Shown piece after piece: positions 1 through 11,553 of a DNA stretch of 64,000 nucleotides. The stretch lies in the NCBI RefSeq assembly GCF_001039355.2, contig NW_019775558.1, positions 893,791 to 957,790 on the forward strand, in the 5' to 3' direction. Numbering within the stretch: position 1 is the first letter of the stretch; the number at the start of each line of letters is the position of its first letter. The DNA comes from Lingula anatina. Taxonomy: Eukaryota > Brachiopoda > Lingulata > Lingulida > Lingulidae. The position numbers and the translations under genes were made by a program. The notes under the pieces were generated by a model. That model saw only the letters and a list, made by a program, of their open reading frames with translations, was not told the DNA's origin and did no database searches.

Positions 1-1986
1 TGAAGCAATACCAGCAAGAAGTGCTAATGGAAATTAATACCATGAATTATAATGCTTGGTTTCTACATAGTTAAGTTTTGCAGTTCTAGACATAATTTTC
101 ATCTCCCTGCCATATCAAATTTCATGTTTATTCTTACACAAATTGTTCTTGTTAACAGAATGTGCAAAGGAAAATAAAGACTCCAAAGAAAAGAAATATA
201 TATTTTTATCAGATGTATTATAATTGTGGTATCATAATGCAAAATGTTCTCCTGGCTGTGACCAGAGGTCCATCTGGTCCTTTAACTGACCACTAGACAG
301 ATGACCAATACCTTGTCTTCACTAAATAAAGGTCTACATGTATCACCTGAGTCAAAACTCTTAGACTAAAAAAAAAAACTTGTAGTCAATACCCATAGGA
401 ATGAGTTGGCAAAATGGAGACAAAAAAGAACAAAAGAGGAAATATGTCACAATTTATTAGCCCTTTCATTTAGCTGGAAACCTGATTTGATTCGCTACCT
501 AATTTGATTTTTTCATTCAATGAACAGCAGATTGGTTTGATCCTGTGCAACTTTGGAAAGCTTTACATTGTGTCACATAGATAAAACCTAAAAGAAGTCT
601 CAGAGGATATGTGCAAAGTCTTGGGATATTGACTACTAATTCAATACAAATGCCATCATACTGCAGACGAAACACTGTAAGAATTTTTTAATCACCTTAT
701 CTTCAATGATTTTAAGACAGGATGAGTAGAAAAATTGTATTTGTGATAAAAAGTGAAATTGAAATCAACCATTGGACTAATTCTTAAATATTAATCAAGA
801 AATTTAAATTTGAGGGCTTTTCTTCCAATTCTTTTAATGAAATAATTCTGCAGCAATAATATATATACATGACTTATACCATACTATGCCTGACATAAAA
901 CACTTCACTTTACTGATAAATTAGTGAGTTCCCAATATCCCCTGACTTTTAAAAAACGCAATCCCCCTCCTTAAAACCAACAAACGAAACAGAACTATGT
1001 AATGTACCACCCAGAAAAAAATGGCGAATAAACCTCCACAGACAGCTGGCAAATTACATAATAAACAAAATGTTATTTCTAGATCAAGACACTCCTTGGA
1101 TTTTGCGCCTTTTAAAACAAATCAACATAAATAATACAAACAATCAAAATTGCTCATCAGCACAATCACATTAACTGCAATGCCAAAATAGGTTTTCTTT
1201 GAAAACGGTCCAAAACAGATATTTGCCTGCTGTTAAGCAGTAGTATTTCAAATAAAACACCTGGCCACAGTGATAAGACAAAAACAGAGTGGTTCAGGGC
1301 AGATACAAAGCACTTGCAAAATGGTGATTTATACAGGTATGCAGTTACAGTGACTACTTTAAAAATGACAGCATTATTTTGTATAGGATATATGGGTGCT
1401 TTTGGTCAGCTTGACTAAGACTAAGAGAACCTGGGGCCTCTCTCACGCAACCTTTGTTGGCTGACAACCTTATGTTACGGGGGTTTGTTTGACAAATCTC
1501 CTCATCAAATACATGGGTAAATTTAAGGAACACTCTGCCAACAATTATTGCTCACAATGGCTTCCTGAAACCAGCATCTGCTCCTCAACTTCTAAATCAA
1601 AGAATAACGATTGCATTCTATTTCCATATATTCCATATTTCTGAGCATATAACAGCATTGTTCACTTTGCCAACTCCTTCAGCATATATTCCATGTATTT
1701 AAAACATATCAATCAGCAGAATCTTAGAGATTGCCCTTTTTACATAATCTATATGATTAATCACAATTCCACCTCTTCCAATTAGCATGCTTTAGCCTCT
1801 CTATGCAAGTGCATTTCTATTTATTTCGATCTCTCCAGGGGGCAAAAATCTCAGATTGAGAAGACAAATACATGCATGCATTCTACCAAACATTTAAGAT
1901 AGTAATAAAAACCCACGTAATTTGCATTTCTGCTTTGGAATGGCTTCCATTTCATCTTATTTCTGGAAAAGAGAGGAGAACTTCAT

Positions 1987-2215
1987 GGTTGACCCGAAGA
2001 AGACGAAAATATCCAGGCAATACAATTTCCCCCTTCATTCTCATTCTTGAAAAGAGATGAAGACCTGAAGAAAATAAGAATATGCCAGCAATGTTTTTTA
2101 TCTTTATCTTCATTCTATCTCTTGAAGAGAGGGAAAGAGAATGTTGCTGACCTGAAGATGACAAACATTTTCTGAGAAGAATTCCTGGCAACGTGCTCTT
2201 TACACAGCTGTATCT
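1987..2215. repeat. degenerate tandem repeat, about three units
   Basis: Three loosely similar units start near 1990, 2063 and 2152. Each opens with GACC[CT]GAAGA and contains a CC(A)GGCAA- or CCAGCAA-like core. The first two continue into a CTTCATTCT block and a CTTGAA(A/G)AGAG block. The period is about 70-90 bp. The repeat lies in the CSTPP1 intron and explains the long minus-strand open frame there. Confidence 0.5.
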
Positions 2216-3101
2216 TGTATACTGATCAGTTGGCTGTTCCCCCCGCCCACCCAGCAACAAATTAACCTTTCCTATACTCTCCATATCAAAGGGATTCCAC
2301 AGATTCATAAAATCACTAGTGCTGCTCATAACAAACTCATCCTTTTTCCAAGTGGAGCCTTCTTATATCAGAAAATCTACTAATTCAAAGCCAAAATAAC
2401 CAATTCCATTCTCATTAAAATATCCCAAAAGACTGACATGCTTTTTAAGTCTGGCAATGAAGACAAAAAGGCAATTATAAGCACTCACTCCCAACTAATA
2501 ACACTTTTCAATTAAAAAACAACCATCTGCTGAGCTTTCCATGACAGGGCAGTAAAAACCAAACATCATAAAGAATTCATCACTGTGAATATGTTGGTGT
2601 ATTGAAAGCAATTAGCATTGTCATGAAAGCTGTGTTGTGGATGTGCACATTCACATAAAAAGGTTTGGATATATCAAAACAACCTTCATTCTATGATAAT
2701 GGAAAACTGGGGAGAATTAACTCATACTGTAGAAAGCATTTACAGTTCCCTAATTAAGACGGACTTGAGTAAAAAATACACTGCATTATACAAAAGGAGT
2801 TTTTATCTACCATACTAAAAAGTGATATAAGTAAACTCTCTCTCCAATGTCACCATGTGACTTTAAAACAAAAAGTGACAATCTAATCTGCTAGTTATCC
2901 TTCTAAAAATGCTACTGTTTTATTTAAAATCTTTCACTGGGTAATTAGTTGTTTAAAAAGTAATTGAATCCAATTCATTTTTTTCCAAAGATTATTTCCT
3001 GCAGTATATCCTAGTGCCATTATAAAAATTACGTTATACTAAACATCAAAGATAGGATGATTTCTAAACATAATTGTCTGACAACATGTTTACACAATAA
3101 C

Positions 3102-3126
3102 AAAATAAATAAATAAATAAATAAAA
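3102..3126. repeat. (AAAT)n microsatellite
   Basis: A simple run of about six AAAT units in the CSTPP1 intron. Confidence 0.9.
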
Positions 3127-3729
3127 GACCTTATTTTTCTTCTCTTGTTACAAGTTGTTTCATAACAACAAAGAAATAATCAAACATTTCTCTTCAAACA
3201 GGGCTGCCTCAGCAAATATGATGTCTCATACACCAATTTCAGCTGATAATAGGTGGAAAGAGGCAGTGTGTGAGAGAGCATATTTTCCTCCCTGGGGAAC
3301 AAGTGAAACATGAACTCACACAGAACACCAACTGGGCTCTTACTTCCTTACTGTGACAAGTGTTAGAACTTGTGATCATAGTTAATATCAGACATGCCTA
3401 GTTTGATTTTATGTCATACTCTAATGTACAATATTTCATACGTAAAAAAAAAAAAAAACAGAAATCCATTTATTCCTATTTTCTCTTTTTGTCACACAGA
3501 ACTGCATATTTTCATGTACCCTGTCACTGCAGTGGTACAGTTACTGGGCGTAATCAATTACCTGGTAAGAATGTGTTTTGTAACCATTCTGTGTAAAAAA
3601 TACCAATCCCCGTGTTTCATTTGTTACAAACTTGAATAACATATGGGTGTAGTTCGAAATGAGAAAATTTTAATTAAGGAGTTTTTGTAAATATTTGATC
3701 TGTAACGCAGTGCAGGCAAGTTTTATTAC

Positions 3730-6700
3730 CTTGCAGTTTTCTGAACTGTTTCAAATGGGAAGTCATTGCACAACAGACAAATCAGAGCATGATATTCTTG
3801 AATACTCAACAAATCTGAAAGAAACAAATAGAGGTTAGGTAACTACTGTCGCACATTGAACATATATGCCAAACTGATTATAAAATATGATACATATTTT
3901 TAAATGTATCAGAAAAAAATAATCAGAATAACAGAATAGATCTAAAAAAGAAAAAATAAATAATTTAAAAAAAAATTAATGTACTTTCCGTATAAAATAT
4001 AAAGGTTATTTTGGAAAAGTGACATTGAATTAACAGTACATGTATAAAACTGACTCACACTACAGTAAGGATACAACTGATCCCATCTTACAATAATAGT
4101 TTCCTATTTTTTAAAACTCACCTCCCTGTTTCCCTACATGTCTAAAGCATTTCCAGAAAGTTTTGACAAATGAGCTCCTGTTATGTGGAGTGGCATGGAT
4201 GAAGTGGTAGTCACGGAACAATGTGTGGTTTCCCTCCCTCAAGCTCACAAAGCTAGAGTGAAAAAATATTTTGAAAACATCTGACATGTGGAAAATGTAG
4301 CAGGGAAAGTTATCATAAAAAGCAATCACCATTTTATGATTTTATCATTTTTTAAAAGTTATTCATTTTTTTCAAACACTATCTACTGAACTCTGCTACA
4401 TTTCATATTTTAAAAAATGGAAAGATATATAAATGTACAGATGGAGACAAAACAAAGGAGAGATCAACTAGCATGTACTGTGAAAGCAATCTAGTTCTGA
4501 GTTACCAACCATTTATAGACTAAGATTAAATATAAAATAAAAATAATTCTTTAAGGGAAAAAATCAGAACATAACCATATTAAAAGCTATTGTTTATGTG
4601 GTCTTATTGAATCATCTGGTCTTATTGAATCATCTTCATCAGTATTCTTCCCAGATAAAATAAACTTTCCACTCATCAAGCAAATTGTCAAGTTGCAGTC
4701 AAAATTAGAGATTGTATTAGACCTCTGTGCATGTAGCCTTTAATGTGATTCTACAGAAGAATGAATAATAAGTATGAAGTATAATGGTTGCACAATGAAG
4801 TTATGTGGTAAAAGATTTTCGTCTAATCAATTTACAGTCTGGCTCGGTCATGAATCTGCCAACAAAAGTGAAGGCAAAGGCAAATTGCATAGTCTGATCA
4901 TGAGAAAAAATTTAAAATAGTGACTCCATCCCTTTATACACCTATATTAAAAAAAAGCTTACTAGTACTTACAGACAAAATATATTTCAGATGCCAAATA
5001 AAGAAGGAGCACTTACATTTGCACCTTAGAGATTTAGACAATAAGGTTCTAAAACATATACTAGTTAGAGGATATTGGTGACTGAAGTCAACATTTCCAT
5101 TTGACAGCAGAACAGGCCATGTCAAAATTTTCAATAATGAAATAAATAGGCATGGTTTTCTGTCTAGCAGCACACACATATGGACTTCATTAAGCTAGAC
5201 AACTCATCTCAAATGAGTCTAATTACCTGACAAAACAAACAACCCCTCCTCAACCTTTTACCAACATAAATAATTAATCTTCACCTTGTTCAACAGCCTT
5301 TGTTTTTTCTGTACACAACTTATATGATATAACAAGGTAGTCCTATCTGTTGAAATACCCACTGGCTAGGCCCATACAATGGGATATAATAGTAAAACAT
5401 GGATCCCACCCATGTACTAAGCTTGTCATGCTTATAGTAATTAGTCCTATTCAGGGCTCTCCATGTTCAAAGTACTTTTAGGGATTTTGCCTTTGCTGGC
5501 TTATTCAAAAACAACACTCTTGCTTTCCCAGAGCGTCTACATCAACAGTGTACATGTTGTTTTACTTCCACGGTCTATTAAAATATACAGTTTCTGAACA
5601 GAAATATACACAAACAGCTCACTATGTTATATTGTCGCTGTGCTTATATAACATTGCACTGGAGACTTATCTGCAACTCTAACAGATTAGAATAGTAATG
5701 AATCCCTAAAGAGTTATAAATTACTATTCATAAGGTCAGGTAAAATCAATAAGTTGGCTAACGAGTGGCCACCCTCTCTAAACAGAGTTGGTAGACAACA
5801 TTCATTTTCATTTTTTTTGGACACATGGTACTTCACAGACACTGCAGCTAATTTTAGGGTTTTGTTGGTGTTTTGGCTTTTTCAATGAAGAGGTGGGGTG
5901 GGGGGGGGGGAGCTTGAATTCCTTTCCCAAACCAATGCCCAATTCCCTTTTTTACAATCCATTATACTTACACAGAAAATATACCCTAATTTCCTCACAC
6001 TTGTTCACCAACTCAATAAATTCAGCCTGGGCTTTCTGTGATATCACTTACATAGCCAGGTAACTTTTGTATAAGAATAAAGGGAGCTTCAATCAAATAG
6101 TTCACAGTTCTTAATGTATAGGGATGATTTATAAATAATACAGCAGTTATAATTCTTATTCTAAAACAAAGACAACACAATAAACTTACTAATCACTGAA
6201 AAATTTTGATGGATTAACTTTAGGATTTTCTTCTTTGTGTTCAAGAAGTTGTGCGACTGCATCTTCAATATAGATCAGGATATTGGTCTTTTCTGAAATT
6301 GAAAAAAAAAATCAAGAAATAATCATAAATTTTATTCAATAGAAAATACCAGTGCTTCATATTGCAAAAAGGGACTATATGATTTTATTATGCAGGCCTG
6401 TAACTGGCAATTGGGGGGGGGGGGGGAGAGACTTTTTCTGAAAGAGTGTATCTTTTTACCATGAAACCAATATGTCGTCATAGTCTAAATCAAATTTTAA
6501 GAGTGTAAATCAAATTTTGATTCAGAGTGGACCTCTTCCTGGCCAAACAGAGATCATCTTTTGAACCCCTGGACCCCATCTACAGTCCCATTAATCATGG
6601 TATTGGTATCTTCATGATATCTTCAAGCTAATGAAATACATTATGCATTTGATCACTAGGTCATAATATCATATACAAAATGCAATCATGGTCTCTGTTG

Positions 6701-7873
6701 CCATTCTGTTGTAATGAGTATTCCTTTATGTGCAATACAGGTGATCATAAATCAAATAAGTAATTAGTGTTCCTTGGTAACCAGGTGTGTAATCAGTGAA
6801 ATGAAAATCACTGAAGGGGATTAAGATAAGGAGCATTCAATAAATGACCATAAAACAGACTTGGACTAGCCATCTGCTGACAATTAATAAAGACAACCTT
6901 GTGAGCAGAGTACTGCTCTCTATACAAGCAACCAAAAGATAAAATAAGGTAACTCCCCCCTCCCCCCCCCAAAAAAAAAAAAAAAAAAAAATTACAATCA
7001 TTTAAGTCATGCAAATGTACAGTCATGGTGACTTTGGTATTCAATAAAGTTGAAAAAAAAAAAAAACTCATATAAGAAAATCTTCATGGTCTAATGTATT
7101 ATTAATCAATACAGCGCACATATATATAGTATGCAATTTTGGTGCAATAAAGTTCAGTTGAAGAATTTCCCTAGGGTCTAAGACAATTTATTCCACTGCT
7201 GACCCTCACTCAATTGAATATCAAAATGAAATATATAATTTCAAAACTAATTTTATTTCACTTAACTAAAGCCAAGTGAAAAAGCAATTTCAAGCATTCC
7301 TGAAATATTCACTCCTATTTTGATATGTATTTTTTTTTCAGCGGGGGGAAGTAACTTTGTAGCTATCTAAATGTAAATTAAAAATTTCATCATACCTTTA
7401 ATAGTGCCATTTTCTTATTTTACAAACAGTTCATATATACAGTGGCTGCTATAATATGTGCACTGATATTATGAAAAGAGTAACAGATTTGACCATGTAT
7501 ATATATAATTTATAACATAAATGTGTCAGCTAGATATCTCTGGGGCACCTGTTATCACTTATGTTGACATTGTACACAGACAGATAAGACAACATTTATT
7601 GAAATATATATCAGCTGTATGGCGCACTGTGCACCTAAACATGTGCTAGGGAGTCCTGTGTCCTTCTAAGGGAAAAGAAAGCGGTCAGAATTCTGCACTT
7701 TGTTGTAATGTTTGAAACATTGATTTAGTTAGAGTCTGCAAGTTGGGCAAATATGCTATTCAGATTACTCAAACTCCTACATGTAATTTACAACGTATAT
7801 TCAGGGAATGCATGTCAAACTTACCTAAGTATTGGTCAGCTGTTAACTGATACATATCCTCAGGTGAATTCAT
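3730..7873 (-). CDS. CSTPP1: CSTPP1 (C11orf49), N-terminal four coding exons, partial
   Basis: The product is the orthologue of the centriolar-satellite-associated tubulin polyglutamylase complex regulator 1. In vertebrates it helps localise and stabilise that complex at centriolar satellites and influences microtubule polyglutamylation and cilia. Minus-strand coding exons are 7873-7825 (49 nt), 6292-6190 (103 nt), 4252-4122 (131 nt) and 3814-3730 (85 nt), with phases 1, 0+2, 1 and 2 that join without a stop to give about 122 residues. Landmarks match the human protein in order: MNSPED at the start (human MLSPER), IYIEDAVAQLLE, a KFFSDYF segment, HATPHNRSSFVKTFWKCFR, then SIQEYHALICLLCNDFP and KTAR. 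All donors are GTAAG or GTGAG type. The human protein is about 330 residues, so roughly two thirds is missing to the left. The start is chosen because it aligns with the human initiator and no in-frame upstream ATG exists before a stop. LRP4 diverges from it on the plus strand. Confidence 0.9.
3815..4121 (-). other. CSTPP1 intron 3
   Basis: This short intron runs from the GTGAGT donor after the GKQG residues to a CAG acceptor before the DLL residues. It is AT-rich and shows nothing else. Confidence 0.8.
4253..6189 (-). other. CSTPP1 intron 2, nothing recognised
   Basis: About 1.9 kb of AT-rich intron between the SDY and FVSL coding segments. It contains a poly-G run near 5897-5911. I see no further coding signal, RNA gene or complete mobile element in it. 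Confidence 0.7.
6293..7824 (-). other. CSTPP1 intron 1
   Basis: About 1.5 kb of intron between the first and second coding exons. It holds homopolymer runs (poly-G near 6413-6426, poly-C/poly-A at 6962-6991). From about 6962 onward it belongs to the segment that is repeated at 9631-12540. Confidence 0.75.
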
Positions 7874-8339
7874 TGTTACTTTGTTAGTTTCTGCATTATA
7901 ACCAAACGAAATTGTTCTTATAACCCTTGGGCAACAAATTTCGTTGCTAAAACTATAACATGCAAAGCTAGGTACATTTCCTCTTTTTAGTTATACCAAT
8001 CTCAGTTGAAAAATGCTAAATCTAAAAAACAAAATACATAATAGCATTCGTACTACAAAAATATGATATGTAGATTTACATGAAAATCTTAAAGATTATT
8101 CTTTTAGATTTGAATTGTCAGATTAAAAACTCCATTTCTTTACAACTAAGTATAAAACTAAGGGACTAGCTTCAGTATGACATTGATCAATAATCTCGGC
8201 ATGCAGTGTAAACTTCATTCAGTCGCTTTAGTGCAAACAGACAGCGAGTAACGGTGGACGGCGGAAGATATACCTGCGGGAAATCAGATTGGAGATTTTT
8301 ACAGTAACTGGAGCTTATGCCAATCACAGGGATTCTACG
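7874..8339. promoter_or_regulatory. putative bidirectional CSTPP1/LRP4 promoter (copy A)
   Basis: Only 466 bp separate the divergent start codons of CSTPP1 (minus) and LRP4 (plus), so both promoters must lie in or near this interval unless upstream untranslated exons exist. The LRP4-proximal part (about 8215-8285) is distinctly more GC-rich than its surroundings and contains an ETS-like CGGAAG core at 8262-8267, a motif class often found in divergent housekeeping promoters. No TATA box is obvious. A second, almost identical version occurs at 10779-11245. Confidence 0.65.
7876..7896 (-). promoter_or_regulatory. six-codon upstream ORF before CSTPP1
   Basis: On the minus strand an ATG opens a six-codon frame (MQKLTK) that ends in TAA two bases before the CSTPP1 start codon. 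It is identical in the second copy of the region. Whether it is transcribed depends on the unmapped transcription start. Confidence 0.4.
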
Positions 8340-8385
8340 ATGAAGGCTCAGGCCTTGTTGTTAGCACTTCTTACTTTGCTACAAG
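8340..8385 (+). CDS. LRP4: LRP4 coding exon 1, copy A (signal peptide)
   Basis: This exon encodes [15 protein letters not shown] plus one base and ends at a GTGAGA donor in phase 1. The hydrophobic leucine run is a typical signal-peptide core. It joins in frame to the first LDLa exon at 29402. An identical exon lies at 11246-11291; one of the two is probably an assembly duplicate. Confidence 0.8.
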
Positions 8386-9629
8386 GTGAGAGAACGTGAA
8401 AAAATGCCGCTATATTGGTGCATTTTGTATATCTATTTTTAACGCGTACTCTGTTTTATCGGAAACGCGTGGGGGAAAAGGTAGTAAATTCACTAACTGA
8501 AGCAGAAATCGATTCTAGTAATGTGGTAGACAATAAAATAGAATCCCACTTTGTTAAAGAAGTATCGTTTCGTGACTTTATTTTGTGCTGTAGAATTGGC
8601 ATGTGCCCGATGTGTAAAAGAGAGAGAGAGAGAAAAAAACACTGTTTACCGCTTGGTATGCATGTCAGTATAAATGTTTGTCAGATTTTTGACAGTACGG
8701 CCTTCAGCTGTTGTTTATTCATGGAAAATATGAAGCTAACAACTTCAGCAGTAGTTGTGCTAGAGACTGCAAATATTATAACCCCCGTTTGTGTCTCTCC
8801 TCATTGGGGTTCATTCATGGGACTTGGGCTTATCGCAAACATCTTGTCAACAACCAACATCAACCTACATAGCAAGACTGGCCAAATTTTATCATGACCT
8901 ATTGATCTGCAAATGATTTGTTCTATCTTTGTTTGCGAAAAGTAGTTTTGTGGTTATTTGTGGAAGTATTAGAGTTCTTTATCTTTAAAACTTGAGAGGC
9001 ACTGTCAAGCACTTCTGGTTGATACAACTGTTTTTTGTACTTTCTAGTATTTTTTGACTGATAGCAATAACTTCTTTATCTTAATGGAAATTGTGTTATT
9101 GGTTTTGAATTTAAAATCTGAAACATAAAAAAAATAATTGTATAAGTGCACAAGTAACTTTTTAGAGTTTCTTCTCACTCTGCAACTTAAAGGACAAGGG
9201 TTTTCAATGGTTTCCTGTGTTGATGCCACTATTCTATGGCTTGTTACTAGTGGCTGGAGGAATTGAAGTAGTTCTATTTTCTGTAGAGGTGATAGTATTA
9301 TGTAGCTTATTTAATCAGTGACTGAGCACTATTTTAGAAGAAATGGTCTGGAGGGTAAGAAAAGTGTGATTTTAGTGCTGGCCAGTGATTTCATAATATT
9401 GCAAATGCAATTGGAGCTGGGCTATTTCTTGTGAAGTTGTTTGTGTAGTGTAGTTGACTAAAAGGAACAATGTAACTGCCATGATTATACAATTCTGATG
9501 CCTTTTATCTCAGCTGATCTCTCAGATAGGTCAGAGGTGAGACAGCAGTTGTCTAGGTTTTCACTATTGTTGCATCCACTGGCAGGGATTCATTTACTGT
9601 CAGCTAATTTGGAATTTAGGCTAAATAAC

Positions 9630-9630
9630 N
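9630..9630. other. single ambiguous base (N), assembly join
   Basis: The lone N sits between the end of copy A and the poly-C/poly-A start of copy B. It is followed by about 21 C and about 50 A, a difficult homopolymer that likely terminated a contig. Confidence 0.9.
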
Positions 9631-9706
<76 letters not shown>

Positions 9707-9897
9707 AATTTACAATAATTTAAGTCACGCGAATGTACAAGCATGGCGACTTTGGTATTCAATAAAGTTGAAAATTAAACTCATGTAAGAAAATCATCAT
9801 GGTCTAATGTATTCTTAATCATTACAGCCCATATATACATAGTATGCAATTTTGGTGTAATAAAGTTCCGTTGAAGAATTTCCCTAGGGTCTAAGAC

Positions 9898-10116
9898 CCC
9901 ATTGCCATAGATTTTAGATCGATCTATCCCTGTGGAGAGTCTCACTAGATTACTGTCAGCTTAGCCAGCTTAAGCGTCTGTCCCGCCTACTAAAAGCTGT
10001 AAGTGGGTAATTAACTATGGTGCGCTCGGCTGACTACAATTTAGCGTGAACCCCCAGGGAGTTAGGTCGACCTAAATCTTAATCTCTGGATTGATCTAAA
10101 TCTCTGGGAATGCACC
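9898..10116. mobile_element. MITE-like insertion, family 1, in copy B
   Basis: 219 bp flanked by a 7-bp direct repeat CTAAGAC (9891-9897 and 10117-10123), with one CTAAGAC at the empty site in copy A (about 7178-7184). The ends are imperfect inverted repeats built around CCATAGATTTTAGATCGATC. A second member lies at 25401-25622. It has no coding capacity, so it is a non-autonomous DNA element. Its presence in only one copy shows the two copies differ by an insertion. Confidence 0.8.
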
Positions 10117-10729
10117 CTAAGACAATTTCATTCCACTGCTGACCCTCACTCAATTGAATATCGAAATGAAATATATAATTTCAAAACTAATTTTCTTTCA
10201 CTTAACTAAAGCCAAGTGAAAAAGCAATTTCAAGCATTCCTGAAATATTCACTCCTATTTTGATATGTGTTTTTTTTTTCAGCAGGGGGAAAAATTTCAT
10301 CATACCTTTAATAGTGCCATTTTCTTATTTTACAAACAGTTCATATATACAGTGGCTGCTATAATATGTGCACTGATATTATGAAAAGAGTAACAGATTT
10401 GACCATGTATATATAATTTATAACATAAATGTGTCAGCTAGATATCTCTGGGGCACCTGTAATCACTTATGTTGACATTGTAGTGTACACAGACAGATAA
10501 GACAACATTTATTGAAATATATATCAGCTGTATGGCGCACTGTGCACCTAAACATGTGCTAGGGAGTCCTGTGTCCTTCTAAGGGAAAAGAAAGTGGTCA
10601 AAATTCTGCACTTTGTTGTAATGTTTGAAACATTGATTTAGTTAGAGTCTGCAAGTTGGGCAAATATGCTATTCAGATGACTCAAACTCCTACATGTAAT
10701 TTACATCGTATATTCCGGGAATAACTTAC

Positions 10730-10778
10730 CTAAGTATTGGTCAGCTGTTAACTGATACATATCCTCAGGTGAATTCAT
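10730..10778 (-). CDS. CSTPP1: CSTPP1 coding exon 1, copy B
   Basis: Identical in coding content to 7825-7873: a start codon, sixteen codons and a GTAAGT-type donor. It has no CSTPP1 exon 2 of its own downstream before copy A, so it would have to splice over copy A if real. It is more likely the same exon seen in another haplotype. Confidence 0.6.
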
Positions 10779-11245
10779 TGTTACTTTGTTAGTTTCTGCA
10801 TTATAACCAAACGAAATTGTTCTTATAACCCTTGGGCAACAATTTTAGTTGCTAAAACTATAACATGCAAAGCTAGGTACATTTCCTCTTTTTAGTTATA
10901 CCAATCTCAGTTGAAAAATGCTAAAACTAAAAACAAAATACATAATAGCATTCGTATTACAATAATATGATATGTAGATTTACATGAAAATCTTAAAGTT
11001 TATTCTTTTAGATTTAGAATTGTCAGATTAAAAAAATCCATTTCTTTACAACTAAGTATGAAACTAAGGAACTAGCTTCAGTATGACATTGATCAATAAT
11101 CTCGGCATGCAGTGTAAACTTCATTCAGTCGCTTTAGTGCAAACAGACAGCGAGTAACGGTGGACGGCGGAAGATATACCTGCGGGAAATCAGATTGGAG
11201 ATTTTTACAGTAACTGGAGCTTATGCCAATCACAGGGATTCTACG
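10779..11245. promoter_or_regulatory. putative bidirectional promoter, copy B
   Basis: The duplicate of 7874-8339, 467 bp long, with the same GC-rich stretch, ETS-like core and CSTPP1 upstream frame. It lies immediately upstream of the LRP4 exon 1 copy that is closest to the rest of the gene. Confidence 0.55.
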
Positions 11246-11291
11246 ATGAAGGCTCAGGCCTTGTTGTTAGCACTTCTTACTTTGCTACAAG
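11246..11291 (+). CDS. LRP4: LRP4 coding exon 1, copy B (signal peptide)
   Basis: Same 46-nt signal-peptide exon as 8340-8385, with the same GTGAGA donor. It is used here as the start of the gene model because it is the copy adjacent to the rest of LRP4. Confidence 0.8.
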
Positions 11292-11518
11292 GTGAGAGAA
11301 CGTGAAAAAATGCCGCTATATTGGTGCATTTTGTAAATCTATTTTTAACGCGTACTCTGTTTTATCGGAAACGCGTGGGGGAAAAGGTAGTAAATTCACT
11401 AACTGAAGCAGAAATCGATTCTAGTAATGTGGTAGACAATAAAATAGAATCCCACTTTGTTAAAGAAGTATCGTTTCGTGACTTTATTTTGTGCTGTAGA
11501 ATTGGCATGTGCCCGATG

Positions 11519-11553
<35 letters not shown>

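Larger units (their letters stand above)
1..3729 (-). other. CSTPP1 intron 4 (partial), no exon recognised
   Basis: This is the continuation of the CSTPP1 intron that follows coding exon 4 on the minus strand. I looked on the minus strand for the next conserved block of the family (the segment after the KTAR residues, containing the MDD and aromatic FxFQ-type motifs) and did not find it, so the remaining exons probably lie outside the window. The stretch is AT-rich, with an (AAAT)n run at 3102-3126 and a degenerate tandem repeat at 1987-2215. A 125-codon minus-strand open frame (1952-2329) overlaps that degenerate repeat and resembles no family I know. Confidence 0.6.
6962..9629. repeat. copy A of a 2.7-kb direct duplication (probable haplotype overlap)
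   Basis: This segment aligns almost base for base with 9631-12540. It carries CSTPP1 exon 1, the shared promoter and LRP4 exon 1. Its right end abuts the single N at 9630. Differences from copy B are scattered single-base changes, small indels, a (GA)n length change, a block of about 38 bp absent from B near 7350-7390, and a MITE present only in B. This pattern fits two alleles assembled in tandem better than a real duplication. Confidence 0.85.

Noticed and set aside
1952-2329. 125-codon minus-strand open frame
   Set aside because: It overlaps a degenerate tandem repeat inside a CSTPP1 intron and does not match the next expected CSTPP1 block.
8415-8897. 160-codon plus-strand open frame in LRP4 intron 1, repeated as 162 codons at 11321-11809
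   Set aside because: It lies just inside the intron after the exon 1 donor and has no ATG at its start. Between the two copies it changes amino acids at several sites (Y/N, I/K, C/R) at a rate expected of neutral sequence. The frame survives the GA-repeat indel only because that indel is 6 bp. No domain is recognisable.
9631-9704. Long poly-C/poly-A tract, considered as a retroposon tail
   Set aside because: The same place in copy A has a shorter C and A run in the same order with no retroposed body on either side, so it is a slippage-prone homopolymer.
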